Assembly: GCA_026075535.2 (NCBI GenBank)
Contig: AP026549.1
Span: forward strand, 5,766,001 to 5,830,000
From: Tricholoma matsutake
Lineage: Eukaryota > Basidiomycota > Agaricomycetes > Agaricales > Tricholomataceae
Length of the DNA: 64,000 nucleotides
Direction of reading: 5' to 3'
Below the pieces are notes generated by a model that made no database searches, had not been told where the DNA came from, and saw only the letters and a list, made by a program, of their open reading frames with translations. Position 1 is the stretch's first letter. Every line of letters begins with the position of its first letter. The translations under genes were made by a program, and so were the position numbers. Below are positions 1-10,446 of this stretch, one piece after another.

Positions 1-734
1 TCCCCCCCGCCATCTCCCTGCTGTCTCCCTGCCATCCCTTGTTGTTTGTTGTTTGTTGTCCACCATCATTCATTGTTTGTCATCCCTCATTGTTCCATTG
101 CCCCACCATCTCCATGTCACTCCTTTGGCTTCTAGTCCCTCCCACACTGTGAGCAGTGGCTCGCAGTGGTGGTGGACCACTGCTGTCTCCCTGGGTCATT
201 GTTCCTTGGGAGCATAGGCAGTGTTGGGCATCCTGCTTGTCCATGGGGCCCCTCTTTGCCATCTTTGTATCTAGCACCTGCAGTCCACCCTACAAGCAGT
301 TGCTCATAGGGCTTGAGATAGGGCTGGAGGTGGACATGGGGTCATTGTTGTGTTGTGGGGGGCAGTGGTGGCTAGACAAGGGGGATTGTGCTGGTGTCAG
401 TAACATGGCATGAGTAGAGGCACCAGGAGGCACTTACCAGGTAAGTATCCCACGTCTCAGGTCTCCCAGCATCTGTCTCTGCCCTGTTATCCATAACCAA
501 CACCTCACATCCCATTTGGCTGGGGAGGAGGGGGTATGGGGTGCATCATGTGTTGTTGTTATACTTTGAATGATAAAACCTAATAAATGAGATGCAAGCT
601 TATCAGTAGTTGAAAATAGCATAAAAGAGAAATAAAAAAATGACTTACTTTCATCCTTTGAATGGCCCTAGTCAAGGACAGGAGTGGGTGTTGAGACACT
701 GTGTCATCTAGACAAAAAGGAAATGTGTAGGTAT
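1..734. other. Low-complexity cassette DNA, no gene
   Basis: C/T-rich, CCAC- and GTTGTT-rich sequence with one degenerate copy of the TGTGAGCA/TGCTCACA-type palindrome near 285-312. On the minus strand about 545-650 reads as an intron-like stretch (GTAAGT donor, pyrimidine-rich interior, TTAG acceptor), as in the other cassettes of this window. Short ORFs here have repetitive composition and no recognisable domain. Confidence 0.5.
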
Positions 735-1789
735 GCATTAGGGCAACACCCACTATCTGCTAGCTAAGACCATGTGGGTTCTCTCTACAAGAAGGGGGCA
801 GGATCTGCATGTGTGATGGGGGAATTGATGGTTTTGATGTGACAGGTTATTAATAGAGTGGTTGGTTGAGAAAGGTGTTTCACACCACAAGTATAGATGG
901 AATACCTAAGAGAACACAACTCCCCTAGGTGTGTATTCAAGGTTTATATACTATGTTACATATATTGTATGTTGTTGCTACCAATGTGCATGTACATGCA
1001 CATACAGTCATTCATGCCTCTTTGACCCAACCAAATATTTGTGACCTTCGGAAACTTATTGTGCATTGCAAATTGAAAATCTGAATAGACAGAACCCATG
1101 GTATATGTCCAAGCTATCTATTGGGCCCTTAAGAATAGTTATCATATGTATAAGAATGGTGTTTGAGTGTAATCTGTGGAAATTTTTGTTATCAGCTCAA
1201 ACTGGGTCTTTGACACAAGTCACATCAGGGCGTGATTCTGGCTGATCCTGGGCCAGCGATTGTTTCCTACGCTACAAATTAGGCAGGTGTGATGTGACAC
1301 AACATGTCTCTAATCTTGCTCCCTGACCCAATTTTACGAAGTCTGTTGCAATGCAGGGTGTAGTTTCAGTGAATGGCTATCACCAGACCTTGGGATATGG
1401 TGTAAGATATAGGTTCCCAAAAAAGAAATCCTGAACAGCGTACTTTGTTCTCATTATCTTCATATCAAATTTCAGGTTTCTCTCACATTTGCCTTAGAGG
1501 ACATCTCTTATTTTATTCACAAGCTCAATCACTCTGTGGGTCTGGTTATACATATGTCTGAGCTATATGGTGGATATTACAAAAAGTCCAAGGCAATTTA
1601 CACAGAATTGGAGCTGTCAAGGTCGTTTGGGTCATTGACCCAGATGTGTCAAAGAGGCATGAATGACTGTACATATTGATGCATGCAAAATAAAATTCTC
1701 ATGCCCCACACATGTAGCATCATGTAGTGTAATTTGACATAATAAAATAAAAATGAAATTTTATTAGGTAATGGTGCTGTTTCCTAACA
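735..1789 (-). repeat. 3' LTR of the degenerate family B element, split by a MITE
   Basis: Read on the minus strand this matches the 402-bp LTR of the complete family B element (18614-19015): it starts TGTTAGGAAAC at 1789, contains the region before the tRNA-like ATAAAAACC block, and ends near 735 in the conserved CTAGCAGATAGTGGGTGT segment. About 390 bp of LTR remain once the inserted 665-bp MITE is subtracted. Differences from the intact LTR are mainly transitions. The exact distal boundary (734-737) is uncertain because the terminal TAACA is mutated. Confidence 0.8.
1005..1669. mobile_element. TA-flanked MITE (Tc1/mariner-like) inside the LTR
   Basis: A 665-bp element has 22-bp perfect terminal inverted repeats starting CAGTCATTCATGCC and ending GGCATGAATGACTG, flanked on both sides by TA (1003-1004 and 1670-1671). 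Removing it restores the family B LTR sequence across the junction, which shows it is an insertion. It has no coding capacity. CAGT termini plus a TA target are typical of Tc1/mariner/pogo-type non-autonomous elements; that superfamily assignment is inference from the ends only. Confidence 0.85.
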
Positions 1790-2095
1790 TTACCCCCCTT
1801 TATGCCTTGACTTCCAGGCAAGAAAATATTGTATCTGTCCCCTCCATGAAATTTTGGTAAGGCCAGAATTTCATCCCCTCCTACACCATTCTCACAATGT
1901 GACACAGAGCATTTGGATTATGTTTAAAGAATTGGGTGATCATGTTACGTGCTCGCTTACAATTCTCTTTGGGTTCCCATGAATTATTTTCATTGGTATA
2001 GTCCTTCCACTTTATTAAGAATTCTGATTTATTTTGTTGAAGATGGGAGTCTAGAATTTCTTTGACTACATTGGGGGCAGGGGCATTGCCATCCT
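1790..2095 (-). pseudogene. Family B pol C-terminus: chromodomain fragment and PPT
   Basis: The minus strand encodes VKEILDSHLQQNK...FLIKWKDYTNENNSWEP, which aligns with the chromodomain at the end of the intact family B polyprotein (25340-25500). It runs on through the divergent tail into a polypurine tract (AAAGGGGGGTAA, ending at 1790) that abuts the LTR. Chromodomains at the integrase C-terminus define chromoviruses. The integrase that should precede it is missing; the sequence switches to cassette DNA at about 2095. Confidence 0.8.
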
Positions 2096-2865
2096 CATCA
2101 TTCATTCTGGTCTCCACCCTGTGAGCAGATGCTTGCAGCGGTGGGTGGCACATTGTCATTGTCATCATAGGCTAACACCAGTGGTCCACCCAACAAGCAG
2201 TTGCTCATCAGTGTGGGGATGGGTGCTCTGTCATTGCACTCAGCGATGGTGGTGGGTGGTTAGTGTGATATGGCAGATGTAGGGTGGGGGTAGCATACCT
2301 TGCAGGGACCTCCTGGCACTTCCCTCATCTGACGTTGTTGTTGTTCTCCATCCGCACCTCTTCTGTTTGTTGTTTGTCATCCAGGGTGTGTTGATGGGTG
2401 TGTTTCGTGGTTGTTGTCTGATAATCAGCCTAAAAGATAAAGAAAACAAAAAGTTAGTATAATATAATCAGAAAGAACAAAAGAAAAACTTACCGGTGGT
2501 GTCTGTCTTCTGTCATCACCTGATGTTATTGGAGAGAGCACCAATTATACACCCTGTGAGCAGTGGCTCACAAGGCTGGCCATCTGTGCTGACATTCATT
2601 GTTGGCTCATGGTGTTCATAGGGGACATAACACCTTATAACCTGAAAAAACAACAAGAATAACCTCATTAGTTATAGAATAGGACAATAAAATGTAAGGA
2701 AAACTTATCTGGGGCCAAGCAACACTGAATTGTCATTTGGGCCCCATTTTGCATGTGACATGGCACCATGGTGGTTGACCATTGAACATTGATTGTTGAT
2801 CAACAAACAATCTTCAACAATCAACGAGGTCACATTGATCAATCAAGGATCAACATCACAGGGGT
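2096..2865. other. Exon/intron-like cassette DNA replacing the integrase
   Basis: On the minus strand two intron-like segments are visible: about 2430-2495 (GTAAGTTTTTC donor, ACTAAC branch, TTTTAG acceptor) and about 2640-2705 (TAACTAATG branch-like, TTTTTTCAG acceptor). Between them are low-complexity exonic stretches, the palindrome CTGTGAGCAGTGGCTCACAA at 2554-2573, and a diverged copy of the GGGCCCAAAYGAC palindrome near 2711-2752. No conserved domain is recognisable. The boundaries with the old retroelement are not sharp. Confidence 0.4.
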
Positions 2866-2920
2866 ATACAAACCCCCAAGATTTGTGCTTCATGCCTTGG
2901 GCTTGCCCCATAGTGTAAAT

Positions 2921-3133
2921 ATATTATCTAGTGTATGTAGTATTGTATGTAGCAGTTATAACTGGTTATAACCAGTTTTGTATGGTTAAATAATTAATCT
3001 AATAGTACTGTAACCATAACCACAACCATTCACCAACTGTTGTAACTGTGACCATTGGTCTGGTTACATTGGTTACGGTTCAGTTCAGTTACCCAGTTTT
3101 TCTGGTTACATGTGACTGGACCTTCAAGCACTA
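2921..3133. mobile_element. Short hAT-like insertion in old family B pol
   Basis: Family B homology stops at 2920 and resumes at 3134. The flanks GTGTAAAT (2913-2920) and GCGCAAAT (3134-3141) fit a mutated 8-bp target duplication. The right end GGACCTTCAAGCACTA resembles the hAT-like termini elsewhere here (TAGTGTT..AAGGTCC inverted). The left end is poorly conserved, so only one terminus is convincing. The interior is rich in GGTTAC/GTAACC repeats. Confidence 0.45.
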
Positions 3134-3506
3134 GCGCAAATGTGAAAGTATTTGGGTTTAAGGTAACATTTGTATTGTCCTCCACCCCCCTTTTGTGATC
3201 ACTACATCTGGATAATGCATCTGCTTTCCTCATTAAGCTTCCTGCTCTGTGGACTAAGTGAAAATTGAAATACAACAGGACTTCACACAGCATTGATAAT
3301 ACTGCTCCAGTAGCAAAGTCAGATGCATCTGATTCTACTTATAAGGGGTGCATGAAATCTACTGGGGCTAATATTGGTCCCTCCACAAACTTCCTCTTCA
3401 ACTCCTCAAATGCTCTCTGCTGCTGCTCCCCCCACCTCCACACTACTCCCTTTTGTGTAAGGTTATGTAAGGGTGCAGCAATTTTGGAAAAATTATGCAC
3501 AAAGCA
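3134..3506 (-). pseudogene. Family B RNase H fragment with internal deletion
   Basis: The minus strand matches family B pol around NFSKIAAPLHNLT...RWGEQQQ and KRKFVEGPILAPVDF, then jumps after AVLSMLCE to FNFHLVHRAGSLMRKADALSR. About 250 bp of the RNase H coding region is therefore deleted relative to the intact copy at 23420-23960. ADALSR is the usual end of the RNase H/tether region of Ty3/Gypsy polyproteins. Confidence 0.8.
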
Positions 3507-4352
3507 TAGTGTTTAAGGGTCTAGTCCAGTTCGGTTTTTTGACCCAAAAATGGAAGGACCGCAACCTAGACTGGTCCAGGACCAATCCAGATACTGCTAG
3601 AACCAAACTGGACCACCTAGGATCGGTCCTTTCCAGTTAAAAGACCAAAAAAGACTGGTTAAGACTGGTTCAGACCGACATTTTGTCATGAAATTTGTCA
3701 TACTAATATAACCCATATGTATCTTAACAAATATCACCCGGACCTTATAACCATTGTACAGATGGATAGAAATTGTAATTCCCCATCGTTTGGGCCAACT
3801 TTTAAGAGATGTCATTAAGATTTGACTTGGCTATGGTCAATATAAAAATACATCTACTGAATGACTCATGCTGAACACCAAGAAATGTAATGTGACAACC
3901 ATAAATTATGTGATGCATAGCATGCATTGACAAATGGTGGGAGTATTATTATACATGTTAGTCCTATGTTCATTAATATAATCACACAAATGATCAACAT
4001 ACGAGTAAGATGAAATGAAGATCAATCTGATACAACATAATACTCATACAAAAATAGATTTGGTTATATCTTGCTCAATTCTTACCCATTTTTTTATGAA
4101 CCAGTGGTTGAATTCAGCGGATTTTATGTGGGAACATGGTCCAATATACGTTTCCATGATAAAACTGGTCCTAACTGGTTTAGACCAGTTTTCTTCAGTT
4201 TTACAACATTTTTCAAAATGGAAAGACTGCTAACTGGACTGCAAAAGACCAGTCCATAAATAGACCACTGGTCCAGTCTTTTAAATTTCTGGTCCAATTC
4301 AGTCCAATTTTGGTCTTTTTTTCAGTCCTATGTACTGGACCCTTCAACACTA
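3507..4352. mobile_element. Non-autonomous hAT-like element (846 bp)
   Basis: Terminal inverted repeats TAGTGTTTAAGGGTC and GACCCTTCAACACTA (reverse complement TAGTGTTGAAGGGTC) are flanked by a perfect 8-bp target duplication ACAAAGCA (3499-3506 and 4353-4360). The host is the RNase H coding region of the old family B element, whose reading resumes beyond 4353. Subterminal GACTGGTCCAG-type repeats and the absence of a transposase ORF fit a non-autonomous hAT. TSD length and TIR form are seen; the superfamily call is inference. Confidence 0.88.
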
Positions 4353-4417
4353 ACAAAGCAACAACAATAATTTGCGAGTCCCAAGAAGGCTTGAACCTCC
4401 TTAATGCAGGTGGGCAG
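4353..4417 (-). pseudogene. Family B RNase H start, between two insertions
   Basis: This 65-bp sliver aligns on the minus strand with the family B segment reading KEVQAFLGLTNYYRCFVHN. It lies between the hAT-like element and the family A retrotransposon and continues in register into 10447 onward once family A and one copy of GGCAG are removed. Confidence 0.75.
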
Positions 4418-4843
4418 TGTAAGGGGACTAGAGGGTGTCCCATGTGTTTCTCCTATTTTTTTTTACGTTTGTCCTATATTTTTTCTTGCCTTGTTTCCTT
4501 CTATTCTTCATTTTCTATGATTTTTCCCTTATTTTATTACTAATTTCCCTTTCTATCACATTTGTGCATGTTGACAGTTTTATATTTAGAGACAGAGTAC
4601 CCTTCCGACATCTACCCCTTGGTATTATGTCATGCGGTGGCCTTGATCAGCCTATCTCTGCCTTTTCTATTTTTAGTTATTATTTGATTTTTGCAGTTTT
4701 CACATATACTGGGCACTGGCAAAGGGATGTTTAGAGTTTTCTCTTCGGATTTCCCTTTGCTAGGTGCACCCCCAATCCCTGTATTATGTAGCATAATTTT
4801 AACTTCGGATTTCCCTTTGCTAGAGGCTGAGGTTGCCCTTATA
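4418..4843 (+). repeat. Family A 5' LTR
   Basis: 426 bp, TGTAAGG...CCTTATA, matched at 10024-10446. A TATACT box at about 4705 precedes the inferred transcript start (AGAGTTTTCT, 4733-4742) by about 28 nt. A 21-bp direct repeat beginning CTTCGGATTTCCC lies at 4743-4763 and 4803-4823, downstream of the inferred start. The terminal dinucleotide TA instead of CA is unusual. Confidence 0.93.
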
Positions 4844-4845
4844 GT

Positions 4846-4855
4846 AGAAAACTCT
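4846..4855 (+). promoter_or_regulatory. Family A primer-binding site, self-complementary
   Basis: AGAAAACTCT lies 2 nt after the 5' LTR and is the exact reverse complement of AGAGTTTTCT (4733-4742) in the LTR, about 28 nt past a TATA-like box. This is the arrangement of Tf1/sushi elements, in which the 5' end of the RNA folds back and primes reverse transcription instead of a tRNA. The match is seen; use as primer is inference. Confidence 0.75.
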
Positions 4856-4973
4856 CCCCTAAGGCCCGAAAATCACGAACGCACTGCCCAAGATAGGCAG
4901 GTACGGACTGGACGACACTTCCCAAAGCTCCACAGAGTCCTTACACACCGTTCCAGATAGTCTCGCCTTTATT

Positions 4974-6112
4974 ATGCCGCCATTTTTGCCAAACGTGCCC
5001 CCTAGCGCTATGGATGCATCAGAGCGCCTTGACATGCTTGAAAGCGATGTTACTGGAATACATGCGCAAATTGATTCGCTTAAATCTACAATTGAAAACT
5101 TTGTCAGAACACTTCAGACCAGCTCCACGACTAATATTTCCCCCATTATGACTCCAAGCGCACCCAACAATGATGCGTCGCCAAACGCGCCCAGATCAAA
5201 CCGTCCCCCCCTGCCGAATTTAATGGTGTGCATGCGCAGGGACGTGCATTCCTTAACTCCTGTGAGTTGTATATCAGTCTCCAGTTGCATCAATTCATTG
5301 ATGAAGCTGCAAAAATTTATTGGGCCTTCACATACATGAAATCTGAGTGTGCCTATCTCTATGTGGACCGTATTCTGCGACAAACCAAAGAACTCGGTTC
5401 CCTACCTTTCTCCACTTGGGGTGACTTTTGAGCAGAGTTTGTACGCCACTTTTGTCCCCTCAATGAGCACCACCAAGCAGTGACATGACTTGAGTCATCC
5501 TCGTACCACCAGGCATGTCGATCCGTGGATGATTATATCAATGAGTTTAAGGACTTGGTGGACATGGCAGGATATGGGGGTGGGCTACCAGTGGTGGTGA
5601 AGTTCTGATGAGGCCTCAACCAGGAGATTCAGGACCAGATTGCCCAGATGTTGGAAGGACGTCCAGCGGACGATGATATCTATGCTTGGTATGAAGCTGC
5701 TTCCCTCTGTGATGAGAACTGACTCACAAATGCGGCGTTCAATTCTGCATTCCGGGCTCCAACTACCACTCCTACATCCCACATCTTCAATCGAACCCTT
5801 CCCCAATGCAACCCTATTCCCGTCCGTCAAACTCCTGCACCGGCCGTCAATGTTCTGGTACCAATGGATGTCGATGCAGCCCATAGCCATGCACGCAGGT
5901 TAAACCTCTGCTACCACTGTGGGGAAACTGGACATATGGCTGGAGTGTGCCCCCATCATCAGGATATCTGCATGCTCACCCCCGAGGGGTGAGATGAACT
6001 CCTCCAGGACCTGTTGGCACTTGTAGATGTCAAGGAAGCAAAGGGTCAGGTCACAGAGGAGGTCAAATTAGAGGGTGTAGAGGAGCAGGATTTTTCTATT
6101 TGCAGTGAGTGA
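4974..6112 (+). pseudogene. Family A gag (broken)
   Basis: The start ATG at 4974 (or 5010, MDASERLDMLES) begins a coiled-coil-like N-terminus. The capsid-like region continues (FNGVHAQGRAFLNSC...YINEFKDLVDMAGY), followed by a CCHC zinc knuckle, CYHCGETGHMAGVC, near 5911-5952, of the form C-X2-C-X4-H-X4-C that binds the element RNA. The frame changes in the C-run around 5206-5212, which implies a 1-nt indel. TGA codons follow near 5429, 5483, 5606, 5720 and 5990. From the knuckle to the end the frame is one nucleotide ahead of pol, so pol is in the -1 frame. Confidence 0.8.
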
Positions 6113-9100
6113 ATTGTATGCCCTCGTTGCCTGTCCATAACCACTTTGAAGTTTTGTCAGTTGAATCCCTGGAGAATGAATCTGATTTCATGACTATTCC
6201 CCTCTCTGAACCTTCGAAGTTGGGTGAAGACGTACCTGCCCCTCCCCTCTCTACCTCTACCTCACGCCCCAAAATTAAATCATGGGAGCGCAAACTACCA
6301 CGCAAATATATTGTTGCATCCACTCCCTCTGCACACTCCTTGAACCTGGCGATCGAACTACAGACTACCGACACTGGACAGATACTTGGTGTCTCTGCGC
6401 TCCTAGACTCTGGTGCTACTGGTCTCTTCATTGACGCTGACCTTGCATGACAACATCGCCTGAATACTTGCTCGCTCTCGTGTCCGATACCTGTTTATAA
6501 TGTGGATGGATCCCCAAATGAAGCTGGTGCCATCTGAGAGGTTGTGGACCTGGTCCTCCGTTACAAAGATCATAGTGAGCGTACACTTTTTGCTGTCACT
6601 CAGTTAGGGAAGCAGAAGGTGATTTTGGACTATCTGTGGCTTTGAGACCATAACCCAGATGTTAACTGGCATACTGGGGAGGTCACCATGAGCCGATGTC
6701 CATCCAGCTGTCGCACCTGTTTCATGAAAGCCAGACAAGAGCACCGCGGACAAAGGGCCTCGGTACAATGCACTCAGAAGTGTCGTGCTGGACCCCTACC
6801 TCTGCCTGATGTGGAGTTGGAGGGGGTTCCTGATCTGATACCAGACTCAGATGATGATGAGGAGGAAGCAGAGGAAGTTGAGGAAGGGGATTGGATTTTC
6901 TACACTGTGATTTGTCCATCGCATGAGGTGTGTGCTACATCGAATATATCCCAGTGCCTTGCTGAGGCCTTCCACAAAAACAATACTGCTAAATCCTCTA
7001 CTGACTCCTTACTCCCTCATCTTCATGAGTTTGAGGACGTGTTCTCCAAGGAATCATTCGATTCTCTCCCTGCACGCAAGCCATGGGATCATGCCATCGA
7101 ACTCATCCCTGGTGCAACCCCTTCCTCCTGCAAGGTCTATCCTCTTTCTCCTGAGGAACAGTGACAGCTCGACCAATTCATCAATGAACACCTAACCTCT
7201 GGATGTATTCGACCATCCAAATCGCCCATGGCCTCTCCCTTTTTCTTTGTCAAGAAGAAGGATGGCTCACTTTGTCCAGTTCAAGACTATAGAAGGCTCA
7301 ACGACATCACGGTCAAAAATTGCTACCCGCTACCTCTCATCTCTGAACTTGTGAACCAACTCCATGGAGCGCGATACTTCACCAAACTTGGCATCCATTG
7401 GGGTTACAATAATGTGAGGATAAAGGAGGGAGATGAGTGGAAGGCAGCCTTTCGTACCAACTGTGGTCTTTTTGAACCGCTCATCATGTTCTTTGGCCTT
7501 ACTAATAGTCCTGCCACCTTCCAGACCATGATGAACGACATCTTCCACAACCTCATCCTCGAGGGCGTCATCTGTATCTACCTTGATGATATCCTCATCT
7601 TCACTTGCACAGTGGAAGAGCATTGTCGCATTACGCGCCTCATCTTGGACTGACTTCAACAGTACAAACTCTACCTTTGCCAGGACAAGTGCGAGTTTGA
7701 GAAGACCAAGATTGAGTACCTCGGCCTGATTATCTTGGAGGGCCAGGTAGAGATGGATCCAGTCAAGGTGAATGGGGTCACGGCATGGCCGACGCCCACG
7801 AACAAGAAAGAGGTGCAGTCCTTTTTAGGCTTCATCAATTTCTACCGGCGTTTTATCAAGGATTTCTCACATCACGCACGACCACTGTTTGACTTGACTG
7901 GTAAGGAGGCATGGCGGTGGGACAATGCACAGCAGGAGGCATTCAAAAAGCTTAAAGAGATGGTCACTTCCACTCCCATCCTTACCTTTGCTGACGATTT
8001 GCGCCCTTTTTGTGTAGAAGCCGACAGTTCTGACTTTGCGATGGGCGCTGTGTTGTCTCAGCAGTCTCCGGAGGACCAGAAGTGGCATCCTGTTGCATTC
8101 TACTCTAAAAGCCTTAGTGCTGTGGAATGAAACTATGAGATCCATGACAAGGAGATGTTGGCAATAATGCATGCGCTTGAGGAGTGGCGACACTTCCTCG
8201 AGGGTGCCCTACACAAGGTGGAAATTTGGATGGATCACAAGAATCTCGAGTACTTTATGATGGCCAAGAAATTGAACCGTCGTCAAGCTCGTTGGTCCCT
8301 GTATCTATCCAGGTTTGACTTCTCCTTGCACCACCATCCAGGTCGCAGCATGGGGAAGACTGATGCCCTCTCCCGACATGCGGATCACGGGGATGGTGGT
8401 GACAACAATCAAGACATTGTGTTGTTGCAGCCAAACCTGTTTACGATCTGGGCATTGGAAGGTATCGCACCCCAGGGCGAGGAGTGGGACATCCTACGTG
8501 ACATCCATCACGCAAACTGTAGTGGTTTATACGAGGATGTCGTGGCCCGAGCTGTTAAGGAACTGAGGAAGGGATCTACCCTCTCCTTACGTGCAGCAGA
8601 GTGGGCTGAAAAGGAGGACTTGTTGTATTTCTGGGATCGCATCTACGTACCCAACGACCCAGACCTTCGTCGATGTATCATATCCCAACACCACGACTCA
8701 CGGATTGCTGGTCACCCTGGACGCTGGAAGACCTTGGAGCTCACCTCACGGAATTATTGGTGGCTGCAGATGTCATGGCTCATTGGTCAGTATTGTTGTA
8801 CTTGTGACCTTTGCTTATGCACCAAGATTCCTCGTCGCAAACCCATTGGTGAGCTACACCCTCTCCCTGTCCCAGAAAGTTGTTGGGATGTTGTCAGTGT
8901 CGACTTTGTGGTGGAGTTGCCAAGAGTCGAACAGGTTTGATGCAGTGATGTGCACAGTTGATTCCGCAGGGAAACATGCTCACTTCATTCCCACTCACAC
9001 CACTGTCAGTGCCCTGGGTGCTGCCCGCCTCTATCTTCACTATGTCTGGAAATTACATGGACTCCCTGGCGCCTTCCTTTCCAACTGTGGCCCTCAGTTC

Positions 9101-10011
9101 ATAGCAGAGTTCACTCGTGAGCTGTACCGACTTCTGGGTATCAAACTCCTCACTTCGACCGCTTATCACCCACAAACTGATGGCCAGACTGAACAAGTCA
9201 ACCAGGAGTTGGAGCAGTATATCCGTGTCTTTGTCAATGAATGCCAGGACGATTGGGACAATCTCCTTCCCCTGGCCGAGTTTGGATACAACAATCATGT
9301 CCATGCTTCCACTCAACAAACCCCCTTCTTCTTGGACACTGGACGGCATCCATGCATGGGATTCGAACCTCACCAAGCCCCCTCACATATTGAGACAGTG
9401 AATGAGTTCACGGAACGCATGAGGGACAGTTTGGAGGAAGCAAAGGTGGCCTTGGTGAATGCAAAGGACAACATGGCACATTTCTACAATCAACACCACT
9501 CTCCAACGCCGCAGTACAAGGTTGGTGATCGAGTTTATCTTGACTCCAGTGACATCTCCACTACCCGTCCATCCAAAAAACTCTCCCATCGCTTCCTGGG
9601 ACCTTTCCCCATTGTCAAGTGCGTTGGAATGCATGCCTATCATCTACGCCTCCCAGCCTCCATGTCTAGACTTCACCCAGTCTTCCACGTTGTGAAACTC
9701 CTTCCAGCTCCCTCAGATCCTTTTCCAGGATGCCGTTCACGACCACCACCGCCACCTACAGTCATGGAGGGAGAACCCCAGTATGAAGTCAAGTCAATCT
9801 TGGACAGCCAGTTACGTCAAGGGAAGCTCCAGTATTTGGTACACTGGAAGGGTTATGGGTATGAGGAGAACTCATGGGTCGAGCAGTCCGATGTGAATGC
9901 CCCTCGGTTGGTCAAGGAGTTCCACCAATGGCACACTGCTGCACCACGTCGCATTCAAGTCAGTGACTTTGGTCATATGCGATTTCGAATGCATTGGGGC
10001 AATGCATCTTA
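6109..10011 (+). pseudogene. Family A pol: protease, RT, RNase H, integrase, chromodomain
   Basis: Domains in order: aspartic protease LLDSGATGLFID (about 6402-6440); an acidic linker (DSDDDEEEAEEVEE, about 6845-6885); reverse transcriptase with [20 protein letters not shown] and the catalytic YLDDILIF (about 7578-7601); RNase H (about 7990-8300, ending DALSRHADH); integrase with the zinc-binding H-H/C-C region (about 8690-8825) and a DDE core (CTVDSAGKHAHF, SNCGPQF, then E in NQELEQY); and a chromodomain (YEVKSILDSQLRQGKLQYLVHWKGY, about 9780-9860). Premature TGA codons occur near 6448, 6534, 6643, 7162, 7651 and 8128. A 1-nt insertion near 8920 (CCAAGAGTC versus CCAGAGTC in the second copy) shifts the frame inside the integrase. 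The catalytic motifs otherwise persist. It cannot act without trans help. Confidence 0.92.
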
Positions 10012-10023
10012 GAGGGGGGGTGA
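10011..10023 (+). promoter_or_regulatory. Family A polypurine tract
   Basis: AGAGGGGGGGTGA directly before the 3' LTR, the usual primer for plus-strand DNA synthesis. Confidence 0.75.
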
Positions 10024-10446
10024 TGTAAGGGGACTAGAGGGTGTCCCACGTGTTTCTCCTATTTTTTACATTTGTCCTATATTTTTTCTCGCCTCGTTTC
10101 CTTCTATTCTTCATTTTCTATGATTTTTCCCTTATTTTATTACTAATTTCCCTTTCTATCACATTTGTGCATGTTGACAGTTTTATATTTAGAGATGGAG
10201 TACCCTTCCGACATCTACCCCTTGGTATTATGTCATGCGGTGGCCTTGATCAGCCTATCTCCACCTTTTCTATTTTTAGTTATTATTTGATTTTTGCAGT
10301 TTTCACATATACTGGGCACTGGCAAAGGGATCTTTAGAGTTTTCTCTTCGGATTTCCCTTTGCTAGGTGTGCCCCCAATCCCTGTATTATGTAGCATAAT
10401 TTTAACTTCGGATTTCCCTTTGCTAGAGGCTGAGGTTGCCCTTATA
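10024..10446 (+). repeat. Family A 3' LTR
   Basis: 423 bp, near-identical to 4418-4843; the main length difference is a shorter T-run near 10062. Followed by the second copy of the GGCAG target duplication. Confidence 0.93.

Larger units (their letters stand above)
4418..10446 (+). mobile_element. Complete family A Ty3/Gypsy chromovirus
   Basis: A 6.0-kb element with LTRs of 426 and 423 bp starting TGTAAGG and ending CCTTATA, and a perfect 5-bp target duplication GGCAG (4413-4417 and 10447-10451). Order: LTR, primer-binding site, gag with CCHC knuckle, protease, reverse transcriptase, RNase H, integrase, chromodomain, polypurine tract, LTR. The order RT-RH-IN plus chromodomain places it in Ty3/Gypsy chromoviruses. 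It is inserted in the old minus-strand family B copy. It is inactive: gag carries a poly-C frame error and several TGA codons, and pol carries TGA codons and one 1-nt insertion near 8920. The two LTRs differ by only about a dozen mostly transitional changes by eye, suggesting fairly recent insertion. Confidence 0.93.
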
